A DNA stretch of 64,000 bases from Zhengitettix transpicula (taxonomy: Eukaryota > Arthropoda > Insecta > Orthoptera > Tetrigidae), in contig CM073591.1 of the NCBI GenBank assembly GCA_037074705.1, positions 60,452,897-60,516,896 on the forward strand, written 5' to 3'. This document shows positions 11,587 to 23,700 of this stretch, in pieces (the stretch's first letter is position 1; every line of letters begins with the position of its first letter). The notes under the pieces are model-generated. The model made no database searches, had not been told where the DNA came from, and saw only the letters and a program-made list of their open reading frames with translations. Position numbers and translations under genes: made by a program.

Positions 11587-12436
11587 TGTAAATGTACTAT
11601 CGTGACGCCTCGCTGGTCACAACAACGATTTATATCCATTTTCTCTCCAATAAAACACATTCGTGTTAATGTTCTAAATCCACATTATTTTCATAAAGCT
11701 TAAAATATAAATGACAGATGCAGAAAGAGCTCTCTGTTTTCTCTGTCTTTTAAATGACTTTCCACCCGTGAGGAAGCTGGAAATCTCTTTCTACAGCAAC
11801 TTCACCACGAAATCCTTCGATCTTTAATAAATGATTCCCGAAACGTATTTAATTGCTGATAATGAGTACATCGCTTTTCTTCACTTCTACTGGTAATACG
11901 TAACAGGGTACAACATAAATGCGGTAACCGCAGTGCTAAGTATTGCAGTACTAATTGTCTTTTTTTAAAAAAAAAAAAAAAACAAAGCTATGTAGGGATG
12001 AGTTGGATATCCGGTCGATAGAAGACGTGGCATAACTTTTAGTGGATATTCGCGTGCGCCAACAAACCAGGCAGGCACCGCAACAGAAATTCCAGCCTCA
12101 GATTTATCTCCGCCATTATTTATAGCTCACTGGGAAAACGAGGTAAGGACGGAAGACAGCGGAAAGCGAAACTGGTGATGAAGACGCATGCGAGGCTGTT
12201 AAAGAATAAACGTCCATACCGGCCCCCGAGGCCCCGTGTCTGTCACAGCCACGCACGTGCAGTCTCAGGACGCCCGGATACAAAATGTCTGCTCACATGG
12301 AAACTATAACCATCGTGCATCATAATGCCGGTCAATGGCCAGTGTAAATGTACTATTAAGATGCATCGCTGGGCACAGTCACGATTTATATGGATTTACC
12401 CGCCATTGAAACATATTCATGTTAATTAATGTTCTC
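11587..12436 (+). repeat. diverged direct repeat pair (about 90 bp) 755 bp apart
   Basis: TGTAAATGTACTATCGTGACGCCTCGCTGG ... ACGATTTATATCC ... CATTCGTGTTAATGTTCT at 11588-11675 matches TGTAAATGTACTATTAAGATGCATCGCTGG ... ACGATTTATATGG ... at 12343-12435. No family assigned. Confidence 0.5.
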
Positions 12437-13615
12437 AAGAAATTAACACGTTGAAAAAAAATTATAAAATGCTGAATGTAGTGTGTCGTCTACGCATGTT
12501 CCACATACGCATTGTCACCATATATATTGTCAGCATTTTCAAGCAGAACTCTGTATTGTAACTAAGTTGTGGAGACGTTTAAAAGTTTTAAAAATATATA
12601 ATTGAATAATTTTAATTTTATCTAAGTAATTTCTAGCTACTAACTCATCAGTTTAAATTTAAGATGAATAACAACTACGTTAAAGACTCAAAAAAATTAC
12701 TAATGCATTAAATGGGGAAACTCGGGACTTTTCATGAGACTCAGAGCATTAGCAAAACTAATATACGTACGGCAAAAATCTCAGTTGTTTACGTCGCAGT
12801 CGGAAACACACCTATTAGACTTTTTCAGACAAATGAAGCTTCCCCAGGCAGGTAGACATGTTGGACCACTGGAAAATCTTCACAGGAAATCTCTAATCCG
12901 TAGTCAGCTTTCTACTTCTCTCGTTGGTGTAATGTTATCTGTACCTGCGATGTTTATCTATCTTCGTCTTCTCTTCTTCCGTCGGTCGGTTATTTTTCCC
13001 TTGAAGTGATTGATTTGAACTTAACATTTCTCTCCTACTCCTTTACACTTAAAAGACTCCATATATCAGAACTTTTCATTTGACTCCTACTCTTCCTTTC
13101 TTCCCAGACTCCTCCTTCTCCAAGTTGTATATCCGAAATGCTGCTTTTCGTCGCTTGTCCACCTTCCAGCTAGAACGGTTCCCCACCACAGGGTGGAAAC
13201 CTCTTCACGTGGTTTTTCTCAGCCAATCTGCGTCGACCTTACAATTTCGCCGGCTTACTCTCGCCTGTTGGAGGGGTTGACTTTTGGGAATTCTGGTGAG
13301 GTCGTTGGCTCATGAGTCAGGGGACCTTGTTTGCATTCTAATCCGCTGCCTTCTGTCTGAAGGCACGATTTCTTCTGGACAACTCTGTCATCCCGGCGCC
13401 AACTTTTATGACCTATTTTACCAGCAACCCAAAGTTCCATACATAGGTTACACAGGCGGTTTTACTCAAATCATACAAAAATCTTCAATTAATTTGGGAG
13501 GGTTTTCTTCTGCTCTACAGTATACAAATGAAAACAATTGTAACATTTAATAAAACTACTAGAAAAAGACAAATTATGGATGCTACTGTCAACAGTTAGA
13601 GCTGCAGTATTTCAG

Positions 13616-13745
13616 TTACTGTTTACCCGTAGCTTTACTATTACGAATGTGAAACCTGAAAAGTATGAGCTACAATGGCATTTTGTACAACACCCTAGGC
13701 GAGCAGAGTTTACCGTAGCTTTTGAAGTTGGCATTGATAGCCAAC
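13616..13745 (+). other. orphan exon-like segment
   Basis: A 130-nt stretch sits between a pyrimidine-containing AG (TATTTCAG, 13608-13615) and a near-perfect donor (GTAAGT at 13746). It is open in one frame and encodes about 43 residues including WHFVQHPRRAEFTVAFEVGI. I do not recognise the family and found no partner exon. It could be an internal exon of an unseen gene, a missing 5' exon of the CSPP1-like gene, or chance. Confidence 0.2.
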
Positions 13746-15426
13746 GTAAGTATAATGCATTTTAAACTCAAGAACGCAAATCCATGAAAATTTTACCGAT
13801 TTTTCGTTTAATTTAATTTACGCGTGGGACCTACACGCTCATATATATTCCTGTAACATTCATGTTTGTTCACCGATGGGTACATGACTAATTTTAGATC
13901 CAAAACCATTTTCAAATGAAAATTTATTATTCACTGAAAATGGAAGATTTCACGTTCCTACTCTCGCATTCCGCAGTCGTTGCCCAACCAACCATTTAAC
14001 GTACCCTCACTTCAAACTTATAAAAATTATCCTATCAGCCCTGCATTGATGATTTGTGTGCACGTTTTTATGAGATTGTACTTGTCGTTTATCTTCCAGG
14101 ATTCAGATCCATTCATTAATTAATGCATTTTGATGGTTCTCATACTGACAGATATTTAATCACTGTGTCGCGATACAAATAAAGCTTCTATATCTGTATG
14201 ATTATTCTGTTTATTGATTAACATATGTCACAACCATTTCACAAATATTTACCTTTAATTATAGTTCACTATCAATATCCACTCACGATCATTCTCCAAG
14301 TAAGGCTCCTAAATAACTTCTTCTCAATTTCGTCACTTGCTAAATTAATCTACTGCTATCTGGATGGGCTAACCTAAAACCTCGAATACGAATTCTCATT
14401 TTATATATGTATTTTCACACCAGTATTTCGCGATAAAGAATAACGTTCTTGCGTCCCCCATTGTTGATGTCGCGCGCTTCTGGCTCCTAACGAATAGGAC
14501 GCGAGAGAATACGATTCAGATGAATGTATCACGGTAATACGTAGTTTTAACCTTCTAGCGTCATTGAGGCTCCTTTCGAATAGGGTGAGAGAGAAAAGGT
14601 TTGAATCGTTAATTGACAGGAATTAAGGGGGAACTCATGAATACATTAACAGTTGTTACCGTCAGTTTAGAAAGTAGTCTCAACTACCCTCCGCAAATTT
14701 CTCAAATAAATAATTCATTGTTTCACTAAACTAAATAAATGTAGCGTTTAATCATCGTGTTATTTTCGAGATATAATAAATGTCTTAATCGTATAACTAT
14801 TAATAAATTATGCATTTAACGACTTATATCCTATTTACCTATTAAGACCAAAAGTTATGTTTTTTGTTTCAATTAGAACACATCTTCAAAGCAATGCATA
14901 TTAATTATTAATAAAGAAAAATATTATTTATTTTCATGCTGTTATTTTATGGGGATATTGTCTACATCTGGGCCATTCCTTATGACTTGAACAGTACTCC
15001 AAATGTTCCCGTAAGTTTATTATTATTTATTAGTATGCATATCAAAAACTCTAATTTTATTGACTGTACAAATTTATATAATCCGGAAGTAAGGAATTTG
15101 AATCATTAATGTAAAAGTAATTTACGTAAGGATTACAGATGATTGTGGTCGTTATTTTTATCCAAAAAATACATAAACTATTGCGGCTGTTCCAAATTTT
15201 TTTCTGGAAACATTTCAAGGAAAAAACAATGATACTCCGTAAACTGTCTTCCGCGCCGATTCTCCCTTTTCTGCAGCCCTTTTCTTGCAATTTCCACTTT
15301 CCGCTTAGTCAGGAGGAAAATCCGCTCGAAGACTACACTCCAGATAAATGCTTTCGATTATTTAATGCTCTAATCCAAACATTGACATATTTTGCAATGA
15401 TTTCATACCTAAAATCTGTGGCTTAT

Positions 15427-15433
<7 letters not shown>

Positions 15434-15505
<72 letters not shown>
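15434..15505. repeat. (TC)n(TA)n compound microsatellite
   Basis: About 17 TC units followed by about 18 TA units. The mirror-like (TA)n(GA)n lies at 16988-17071 on the far side of an R1 plus LTR-like pair. Confidence 0.9.
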
Positions 15506-15507
<2 letters not shown>

Positions 15508-15526
15508 TAATAATTAAATAAATGGC

Positions 15527-16020
15527 GTAGGATGGAGGAAGCCTGCGAGAGGATTTCTCGCAGGTGAACCTTCCCAGAGAGCTCTGGCGAGGGCTACCTT
15601 TGGGGATGCTCTCACATCTCTCTGGTTTTTTTGAACTAAGGTTCCCACATGCCGAGGCACCTCGGTCTGTTTTGAGAGGTGTATGTTCCGGGGTCGCAGA
15701 CCTTGGGCATACGGCAAGAGTTGTCCGCTATTCCTATTGGAATAGTCGGCCAGCTGCCTCCTAAACAGGCCAAGGCATGGCGAGGGGTAAGCTGCGTCCC
15801 CACAGCAAACTCCTCTCCCGCTATCAGAAGGGCGAGGGACAAGTACACAATGCCCGACCTACCCGATGCAGGTTTTTCTAAGGTTTTCCCTGCATTCCTT
15901 TAGGCGAATGCCGGGTAGGATCCTTAAAATATAGCCCGCATCCCCCCTTTCAAATCCCTTCCTATGCTATTAAAGGGGAGTTGCCCTAAGTGGATTACCC
16001 TCATGTAGCCTATTGCCCTA
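15527..16020 (+). mobile_element. R1 family copy with full interior
   Basis: It runs from GGAAGCCTGCGAGAGG / TCTCGCAGGTGAACCTTCC (itself a short palindrome) through the whole R1 interior to GGATTACCCTCATGTAGCC and TTGCCCTA at 16020. It lacks the left TIR seen in the 4045 copy. Its left side is the CCTGCGAGAGG block instead, so two structural subtypes exist. It lies between a (TC)n(TA)n tract and an LTR-like repeat. Confidence 0.7.
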
Positions 16021-16034
16021 AAAAAAAATGGCGT

Positions 16035-16988
16035 CTTTTAAAATAAAAAATTATTAAGGGAAAACAATTAAACAAATTTATTAACATTTTTAAATACACA
16101 ATAATATTTGGGATCTCAGGGTCTTAAACTGGGTTTTATAAATGGGTGAATTTATACAATCAAATTACATTTTACTTTATATTGGAAGTTATCATGTTAT
16201 CGATAATTAAATAATTAAAAATTAAAGAACGATCTGACTTTTATCTTTTAAAAGTGGTTTACAATATGATTTTAAAGTTTTCTACTTACGGCCGCCCAGG
16301 TCTCATTTTAGGTTTTTCGTGCACACGATTTGGGGATATCACTGATTCTAGTACTCACAGGCTTTAAATGTCAACAAATTCTAATTCGCGTAGTTTGTTA
16401 GTTGGTCTAACAAACATTAGTAGGTTCTCGATGCTTTGCTGCAACCTGGATTTGCAGATCTCGTAGCTTTAGTTGGAAATGTACTTCATTTGGGTTTGTC
16501 TATGGTTCTCCGGGTTGAATTTACGCTCGGCCACCGATTACGACGTTAATTTCATTCTCTCCTTCCCTACTGACGATTGCTTTACTTTTTAGTTCTTTAA
16601 AGCATGTTTGTGACTGGACCACATTCTTTCGTTCTGAGACTATAAAACTTTTTCGACTGTTCTATTTGCCGTCTGCTGCCCAACTGAACAGCTTTCAAAC
16701 TCTTCGCTGTCCGCTGCCCGACTCTATTACTTTTGTACAAAAACTTTGCTGGTCCTTATGCCTCGCCGTTCATTGCCTGACTCAAGATTGCTTTCGAACT
16801 GTTTGCGGTCCGCTGCCCAACTGAACTTCATCGTCTCGTAGATTTTGAGCGCGTAAAATTCTCAGCCGATTGACAACAATACATTCTTTGCGTTGCCGCC
16901 TTGTTGCGACGTCCGCTCTATCCACTAATAATGAGTCCTCTACAATCCAACTTTCCAATTAGAACAATGAATTAATTACCAATTACTA
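16035..16988 (-). repeat. LTR-like repeat, copy 2
   Basis: It is closely similar to copy 1 throughout (GGGATCTCAGGGTCTTAAAC at 16110, CTTACGGCCGCCCAGGTCTC at 16286, AATGAGTCCTCTACAATCC at 16929). It begins just right of the 15.5-kb R1 element and ends exactly where a (TA)n(GA)n tract begins. Copies 1 and 2 lie in the same orientation about 7.8 kb apart, but nothing resembling gag/pol lies between them. Confidence 0.45.
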
Positions 16989-16990
16989 CA

Positions 16991-17071
<81 letters not shown>
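16988..17071. repeat. (TA)n(GA)n compound microsatellite
   Basis: It borders LTR-like copy 2. Read on the other strand it is (TC)n(TA)n, the reverse complement of the tract at 15434. Confidence 0.9.
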
Positions 17072-17075
<4 letters not shown>

Positions 17076-17705
17076 GTAAAATTGTTTTCAAATATTGTGA
17101 TTAAATGGAGTGAAGTTATTTCTTTCGTTAAATTTGGAACCCTACAAAATGGAGACGAAATATAATTCAAACAGCAAAACATTTTAACATTCTTTAGTAG
17201 GGAGAAAAATATAATGAGAAACTTAGTCTTGTTTCGAGATCGAAGAGATCTTTCATCTCAAATATGACCAACATAACTAAGACACTAATACTATTTTTTT
17301 TTTATTCTGGTCACAAATATTTGTGTAGACAATATTTGTACACAGTTCGCGAATATCTGTGATGACTATTTACTTCACTACTCCAACCACCTCACACTCT
17401 ATTTATGTAATCACTCACTATCGCACTTCCGGCTCCTTAAGAATTGGAGGAACTATTTCACTCTATACATTTATTACGTATAGTCTTCCAAGTAATATTG
17501 CTGTAATTTCATGAGGCGCACAAATAAATTATTTTCCCATATTTGGGAGTGTCAAATTACGCTGTGAAACTTGCCTAACATACTCGTTAGTTGCGAAGGT
17601 ATTTTTTTTTCGGGCGTTATGAAAATGTTATCATTTTAGTGGTAAGTCGTTTCTGTGAGATGTTGTTGTGGACATAACATAATGACTTTTTATTCCTTTC
17701 GGCAG

Positions 17706-20700
17706 CTGAGGGACATGTTGTCCAAGTATTCGCCGTGGGGACGTCCAGGCTGCGGAGCGCCGAACGCTGACGGGATTCGAAAGCGGAAACTCAGACTCGA
17801 AGGCCTCTACCCGGAAAATGAAAACAAGGTACTTTACCTTCACGCAATGTTTTTGTAGATAAATCAAATTTTCTATAATGGTTTAAGATAGACAAATTTT
17901 GACCGGACCGGGAATCGAGCCCTGGACCTCCGCTTAGAACACAGCTCTCTTACTAGCTCTCTATCCGTTGCATACACCTGAACACATAGCTTCAAGCCTT
18001 TAGATCTTTGACTGGAAGTATTTCTTCTGTTCTTCAATTAAATTTTAAATCTTGATTGAGCATTACCCTAAAACTAATAGTTTTCCCTTATGCGTGCAGT
18101 TTCTTTTAAAGTGATTAAACTTTGTTTGTGGCTCTCTATTATTGCAATTATACTTTTCATGTGAAACGTGAGTCTTGAAAATTTCTTAGTTCATGAAAGG
18201 TCAGTCCTGTGGGATAAATTCCTAAAAAATCTTTAAATATAGAAACGCTGCTCAGCGGTGTTCTCAGCATTTCCCCAGGTTCAATACAATTCACAGATTA
18301 TGGTAGTTAATTATCATTTAAATACAAGAAGAAAATAAATAAACACTAGTATATGTAATGTATAGAAGTTTACTACTTAAATTTTGGGGTAAAAATCGTG
18401 TGTAAAACATGTAAATCTTTTCGTCGAATGAGATCCATGAAATACCTGGAACGCCTAGGATAATATGTTCTAAAGTTAGCCTCTGTCGAGTTATCACATA
18501 CCTAATAAAAAGCTCTGACCTCATATATTCTTTGACTAAATGGATCAACATATAAATATATACATTATGCACAAGTATTTAGTAGAATAACGAAATTACC
18601 CAAGAAATTATAAATTATTAATAGAGAAACACTGCGTTTCGTCCTTACATAAGAAACTCTTCAGCTATTAATTAAGGGATCTTTAAAATATAAAACTTAG
18701 ATTCAATTATATAAAATGAATATTTAAATTTAAAAATTTCAACTAAAAATACATACATCTCTGGGCTGGGCCAACGAATAGTCCACAAAACTGAAGTAAA
18801 CAAAGATATTAAAGCTACGAAACCGTTAAATTTAAACGTACTTTTTTGAATATCAAAAAGAGCTTATTGTTTTCGGAATTACATACGCAGTATACAATAT
18901 ATACCTATACATCATTTATACATAGTCACAGTGGCATAGTCATACGATTTAAAGTAGTCAGTCTTAACAATTGAATTATTAGGCACTATTGGAACTAACG
19001 TGTAACATTTCACTCATTAATCTCGAAAAGTATTTGTTCTCTTCATACAAAATTTTAACATTAACCCAATCAATAGTATTAAGATAATAATATATATTAC
19101 ATTATGTTTTCTAAATATTGGATTGGATCATAATTTCCCATAATCAGATTAATCACTGCTGCCAATATATTTTTCGTTATAATTTAGAATTGAAATGAGC
19201 TAAGAAAAATACTATTTTTTCTGACATATTAATTAATTTATTTATTAGTCTATTAATTATTTTTTTATAGAACTGGGCTTCTATTCCATAATTTATTATT
19301 AGTCTGTTCCTCATTTACATCAATAAATAATTAAGATTTTCTTTTTAATTGTCCTTTAATATTAAGGATTAGGGTTTGTTCATCCGTACTACATTGCTTA
19401 ATATACGTTTACTTGTCCTGAGAAGTGAATAATAAATACATACATTCTCTCACTTCGTTTGCTTTATGTGTAGCGCATTCTAGAAATCTCACCATGCATA
19501 GTTCAATTATTTTACCTCTAGATTTGCCTCTTCTTTTTAGGGCTCGAGTCAGCAGAGTCGTCAGAGCAACGGTGTTCCAGTGAGAGCGCGATCTGGCCAG
19601 ATGAGTGCAGGCTTCCGCAGTGATCCTCAGATCCACTTCCAATCTCATGAACAAGGTCGGCGCTGTGTGGACAACGTCCTCCGCTACCGCAAGGATCCCT
19701 CCCAGCAGATGCAGTACCGACAAGAACTTGGTAATTCTAATTCTCGTTGAGAGATAAGTCAAACACAAGGTGGCACGCCACTTCTGTTGAAGCGAATGCT
19801 GGAAGACACCACCGCGCAATAGTGAAAGATTTAGCATAGTTTACTAGTATATATTAGAGAGATCCGATATGTGGTGACCAGGAAAGAGAAATTTGGACTG
19901 ACTTCGATATTGCGCAAATAAACTACATAAATTAAACTGTCTGATAGATTTATAATATTATAATAAAAGTATGGCAAGAAACAGAGACAATAAAGTAAAA
20001 ACAACCTCACAACGTTTCCTCGATGGATCTTATCATGTGAACAAAAATTTAACTGGATAAGGTTAACATAAAACCGCGTTTTTGTAGACCCAACAACAAA
20101 GGAAATAAGACCGAACTTACTGATTAAGTAAACGATCATACGTTTTGCTTAAGGAGTCGCTATCACTCTTGACATTAAGGGTATTAACATGATTTATTCT
20201 GATATTAATCATTTCGGAAATAAGTCTAGAATAATAATTTGTTTTCACGTCAAATATTCTTCCATTGGCCCATTTAAAGTGATTATTTTGAGACATATGT
20301 TTAGTCGATTTCCGTTATGTAGACGACTGGCCGACTAGTCAAATTGCACGAACTAGTTGAGGTCTCAGGCAAATCTCAAGTTTCAATGGCTTAAATTTTA
20401 CGTGAAAAATTGTATCATCAAAATGTCGGAAATTTGGTTGGTCGCAGTGGAGTATAAACGCAATCGTGTGGTGATTCAGTGGTTAGTATGGCAATTGTTC
20501 ATCGCTCCTACGTCGATACATAGAAGTACTTGAATCATCCACTACACTCCCAACACAAAAGAACTGATGAAACAATATGTTTCTGCTTCGATGAAGCCAA
20601 ACCCTGTAAAACCGGCCTGGACGGTGATGACCACGAATTTTTGGGATATTATTTACATTAATTGTTAATATAAAAGTTGAGGATAAATGGAGACCATTAT

Positions 20701-23700
20701 GCGTAGTTACTGGACATCTGGAACCCAAAAATAAACGTCCGTATTTGGCCAAAAAAACAGTTTTTCATCAAGACAATTCAAGGGAGCACATCTGTGCAGT
20801 TTCGGTGCCGAATTGACGTTCGAAATGTTGTTGCATCCAGTGTACTGCCCTGGATTTGGCTCCTACGACACTTTACTATTTCCTACCAAAAAAAAGACAG
20901 AAATCCGGGGAAAAATAACTTTTATCGCGAATTCTATCACCAAAACATACTCTTATTTTTTGTACTTTCCAAAATCGACGAATTTAAATGGCTAGAAAAA
21001 GTTGAAGAAACGCTGGACAAAGGACAAGTAATCACGTTGATAAATATAAATGAACCAACAGAAAAAAATGTATATATTATTTTTAAGTACTTACCGTCTA
21101 ACCGCAGTAATAATACACAGGACTTCCATTGATCTGAACGGAATACTTATCAACTTAGGATTTTAAAGCAAATATGAATTAAATAACTGCGTTAAACCAA
21201 CATCAGCGAATTTGCCATTTACATGAAAATTTCACTTGCAAATTCATTGCTAATTCAATAAATTCTAATTAAGTATTATATATTAATGTTCTTAATATCA
21301 TCAGAGTACGACTGTAGTGATAAGCCTTGTCGCCTTCCAGATGCCATCGTGTCAGAGAAGAGGAGATTGCAACTGGAAGAGGTGAATCGCAGCCAGGAGA
21401 AGGAAAGACAGATGGTAAGTTCTGTGGATCTCGCTTAGCTGTACTTGTGGAACCAATACATTGAAAACGACATTACTTCTCTCTAATGATTTTATGTAAC
21501 CGTAAAAATATGAAAATCGTGAACCACTTTAAACTCCTTTCTCTTCAAGACTGAAAGGCTTCGTTCAGATTGAAGCGTAACGCAGCCAGAAGACTGGTGC
21601 GATTAGAAAAGTAATGTCATTTCTGAATGCATTCATTAACAGCACAAGCTACTTCATAGCTTGTTAAAACATATCACCAATGATTACTCTTAGTGATATA
21701 AAGAAACTAATTAAAATTACAGTAAACCACCAATAATTAAACGTTTGCTCGAGATGAAAAAACAATCATTAATGATTGTTTTTTCATGCAGCTCGTTAGT
21801 CAACTAAAAAAACCTTTTTCACTGAAACTACAAGCACATTGTAATCTACTTTAATTGTTTCATAGTTATTCATCATAAGAACGAAGGACAATTTGAAATG
21901 TCCTGTATTGCAATATACAATGAGTCTCTTTCGTAGAGAAATATTCCTACTACAGAACTTTTTCTTCCCCATTCCATTTGTTATGTTATCTTATGAACCT
22001 CGATTTTGATTAAATACAGTTACTTAAACTATTAATCATAAAAATTCACAAGACTCTGTAAAAATCCGCCCTCTCGGAAAGGTAACTTGTTACGCCTTAC
22101 TAAGCGAATCAAAGACAAAAGTATTTAGTCGCCAACAGTCGCTAATTGAGAGTGCAAAAAATCGATTCGCTTTACATACTCGCTTTATGTTGGCAATCAT
22201 TATTCCTTCTGAGAAAACTTCATTCCGTTGGACAAAAATATACATTTTCGTTGGATGCAAAAGAAAAGGACCATCGCAAGAAAATAAACAGGATGCCAGG
22301 AAAGAACTGAGAATAAAATTTTTATTTTCCGACCAACATGAGAAATAATAAATTGGGTAGTCATGCGGATGAAGTTTCTGATGATATCATCTCGGAAGTT
22401 GGTTACCATATTGCGATCTCACCCGGAAACATTTATTTGGCCCACCACCACAGCTTTCTTTGGTTTCTTTTAATCTCTCCTTCAAAACAATACATATTGC
22501 TTTCTCGTATCTCCGACTGCAGTACCAGCAAACGCTTTTGTCGTGCTTGTCTCGGGCAAACTGCTTTGTTTCGTTCCTGTTTCGCACAATTTTTCTCGCC
22601 GTAAAGCCGAGAGACGTTTACGAAAGTTTCGCGAAAAAGTTGCTCGCCGTTTAAACCCAACTTTACGTCTTACAAAACAAGCTCTCATCTATTCCAACTA
22701 ACAAACATTTCACCATCAATTTGGGATTGTTTCAGTCAACCACGCAGTTATTTTTCCAGTACACGTTCACACCATTTTAGAGAGGATGTTTCTCAACCCA
22801 AGCCGTACATGAAACGAAGAAGATCCTGACACTAGTTTGAGAATTAGGTTCCGTTAAATAGTTCGATGATACATACAGTTTTATTAATGTCCAAAAGATT
22901 CTGCAACGAAGAGTTATTTTGTTGTTAAAGGCTCGCATTCTTGATTTGAATAATTACTAACATTTGGCCTTGCACCACGTGGCAACCATAAACTGTTCGG
23001 TATAATACCAATTTGGTTTGCGAGAGCATCACTCAACAATCCAACGCGAACGGTTCCATGCTTCTACATACATACTTGCTTTTCAAAATAAAAAAACAAC
23101 TACTACTTCTTACTTGAATCATACATATCAAATATGCGTTTTTAAAGGATCAGGTTGAAAACCCCCGACTTTGTGGCTGTACTTGCTGTGTATGAAAATC
23201 CTGTCACAACCTCCTTCCATCTACATAATGTGTCTAATAACTGGTAAAATCCATGCCGCACAAAAGTTTATAAGGAAAAGATAGTCCACATTACCTTTAC
23301 TATGCAACAAGCCCCTTCTCTTTTGTGAATATGAATGACCTACGCATTCTTATTGCAACTGAAGCAAAGTACCAAGGTCTCAATCTCGACCAACTTCGAG
23401 AATACAATGTTCCTATATTATAGAATACAAAAGAATAGAACTTTTCCGCAACGACTAGAGTATCCCTTTCATCAAAGAAGAAATCCGCAGAATATTTGCC
23501 TACTATCAAGAAGCAAATTCCTCGCCGCAAGTAGAGTTATTTAATAATGGCCCTGCTACAACAGTTAAGGCTTCCTTAACACGTGTAATCTGCCCTAAAA
23601 TAAATATTTAAATTCTATATAGAAGTACATAAAAGAACTAAAGAAACCAGGCAACACGTTCAGTAAAAGAGGGCGCTCCTTTCTGAATGCAAAAGTCAAA

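Larger units (their letters stand above)
9120..13079. other. no gene found; mixed unique sequence
   Basis: 9130-9560 is GC- and CpG-richer than the flanks but shows no exon pair or known element. 9.7-11.5 kb is AT-rich with one family B copy. 11.5-12.5 kb has the direct repeat pair. Short open frames lack splice context and look random. Confidence 0.5.

Noticed and set aside
13080..13550. Possible coding block with frames on both strands
   Set aside because: Translations resemble nothing known, overlap antisense and lack splice signals. More likely an unrecognised repeat.
22180..22700. CpG-richer block with several overlapping frames in a CSPP1-like intron
   Set aside because: No frame has both acceptor and donor in phase with neighbouring exons, and no family resemblance is seen.
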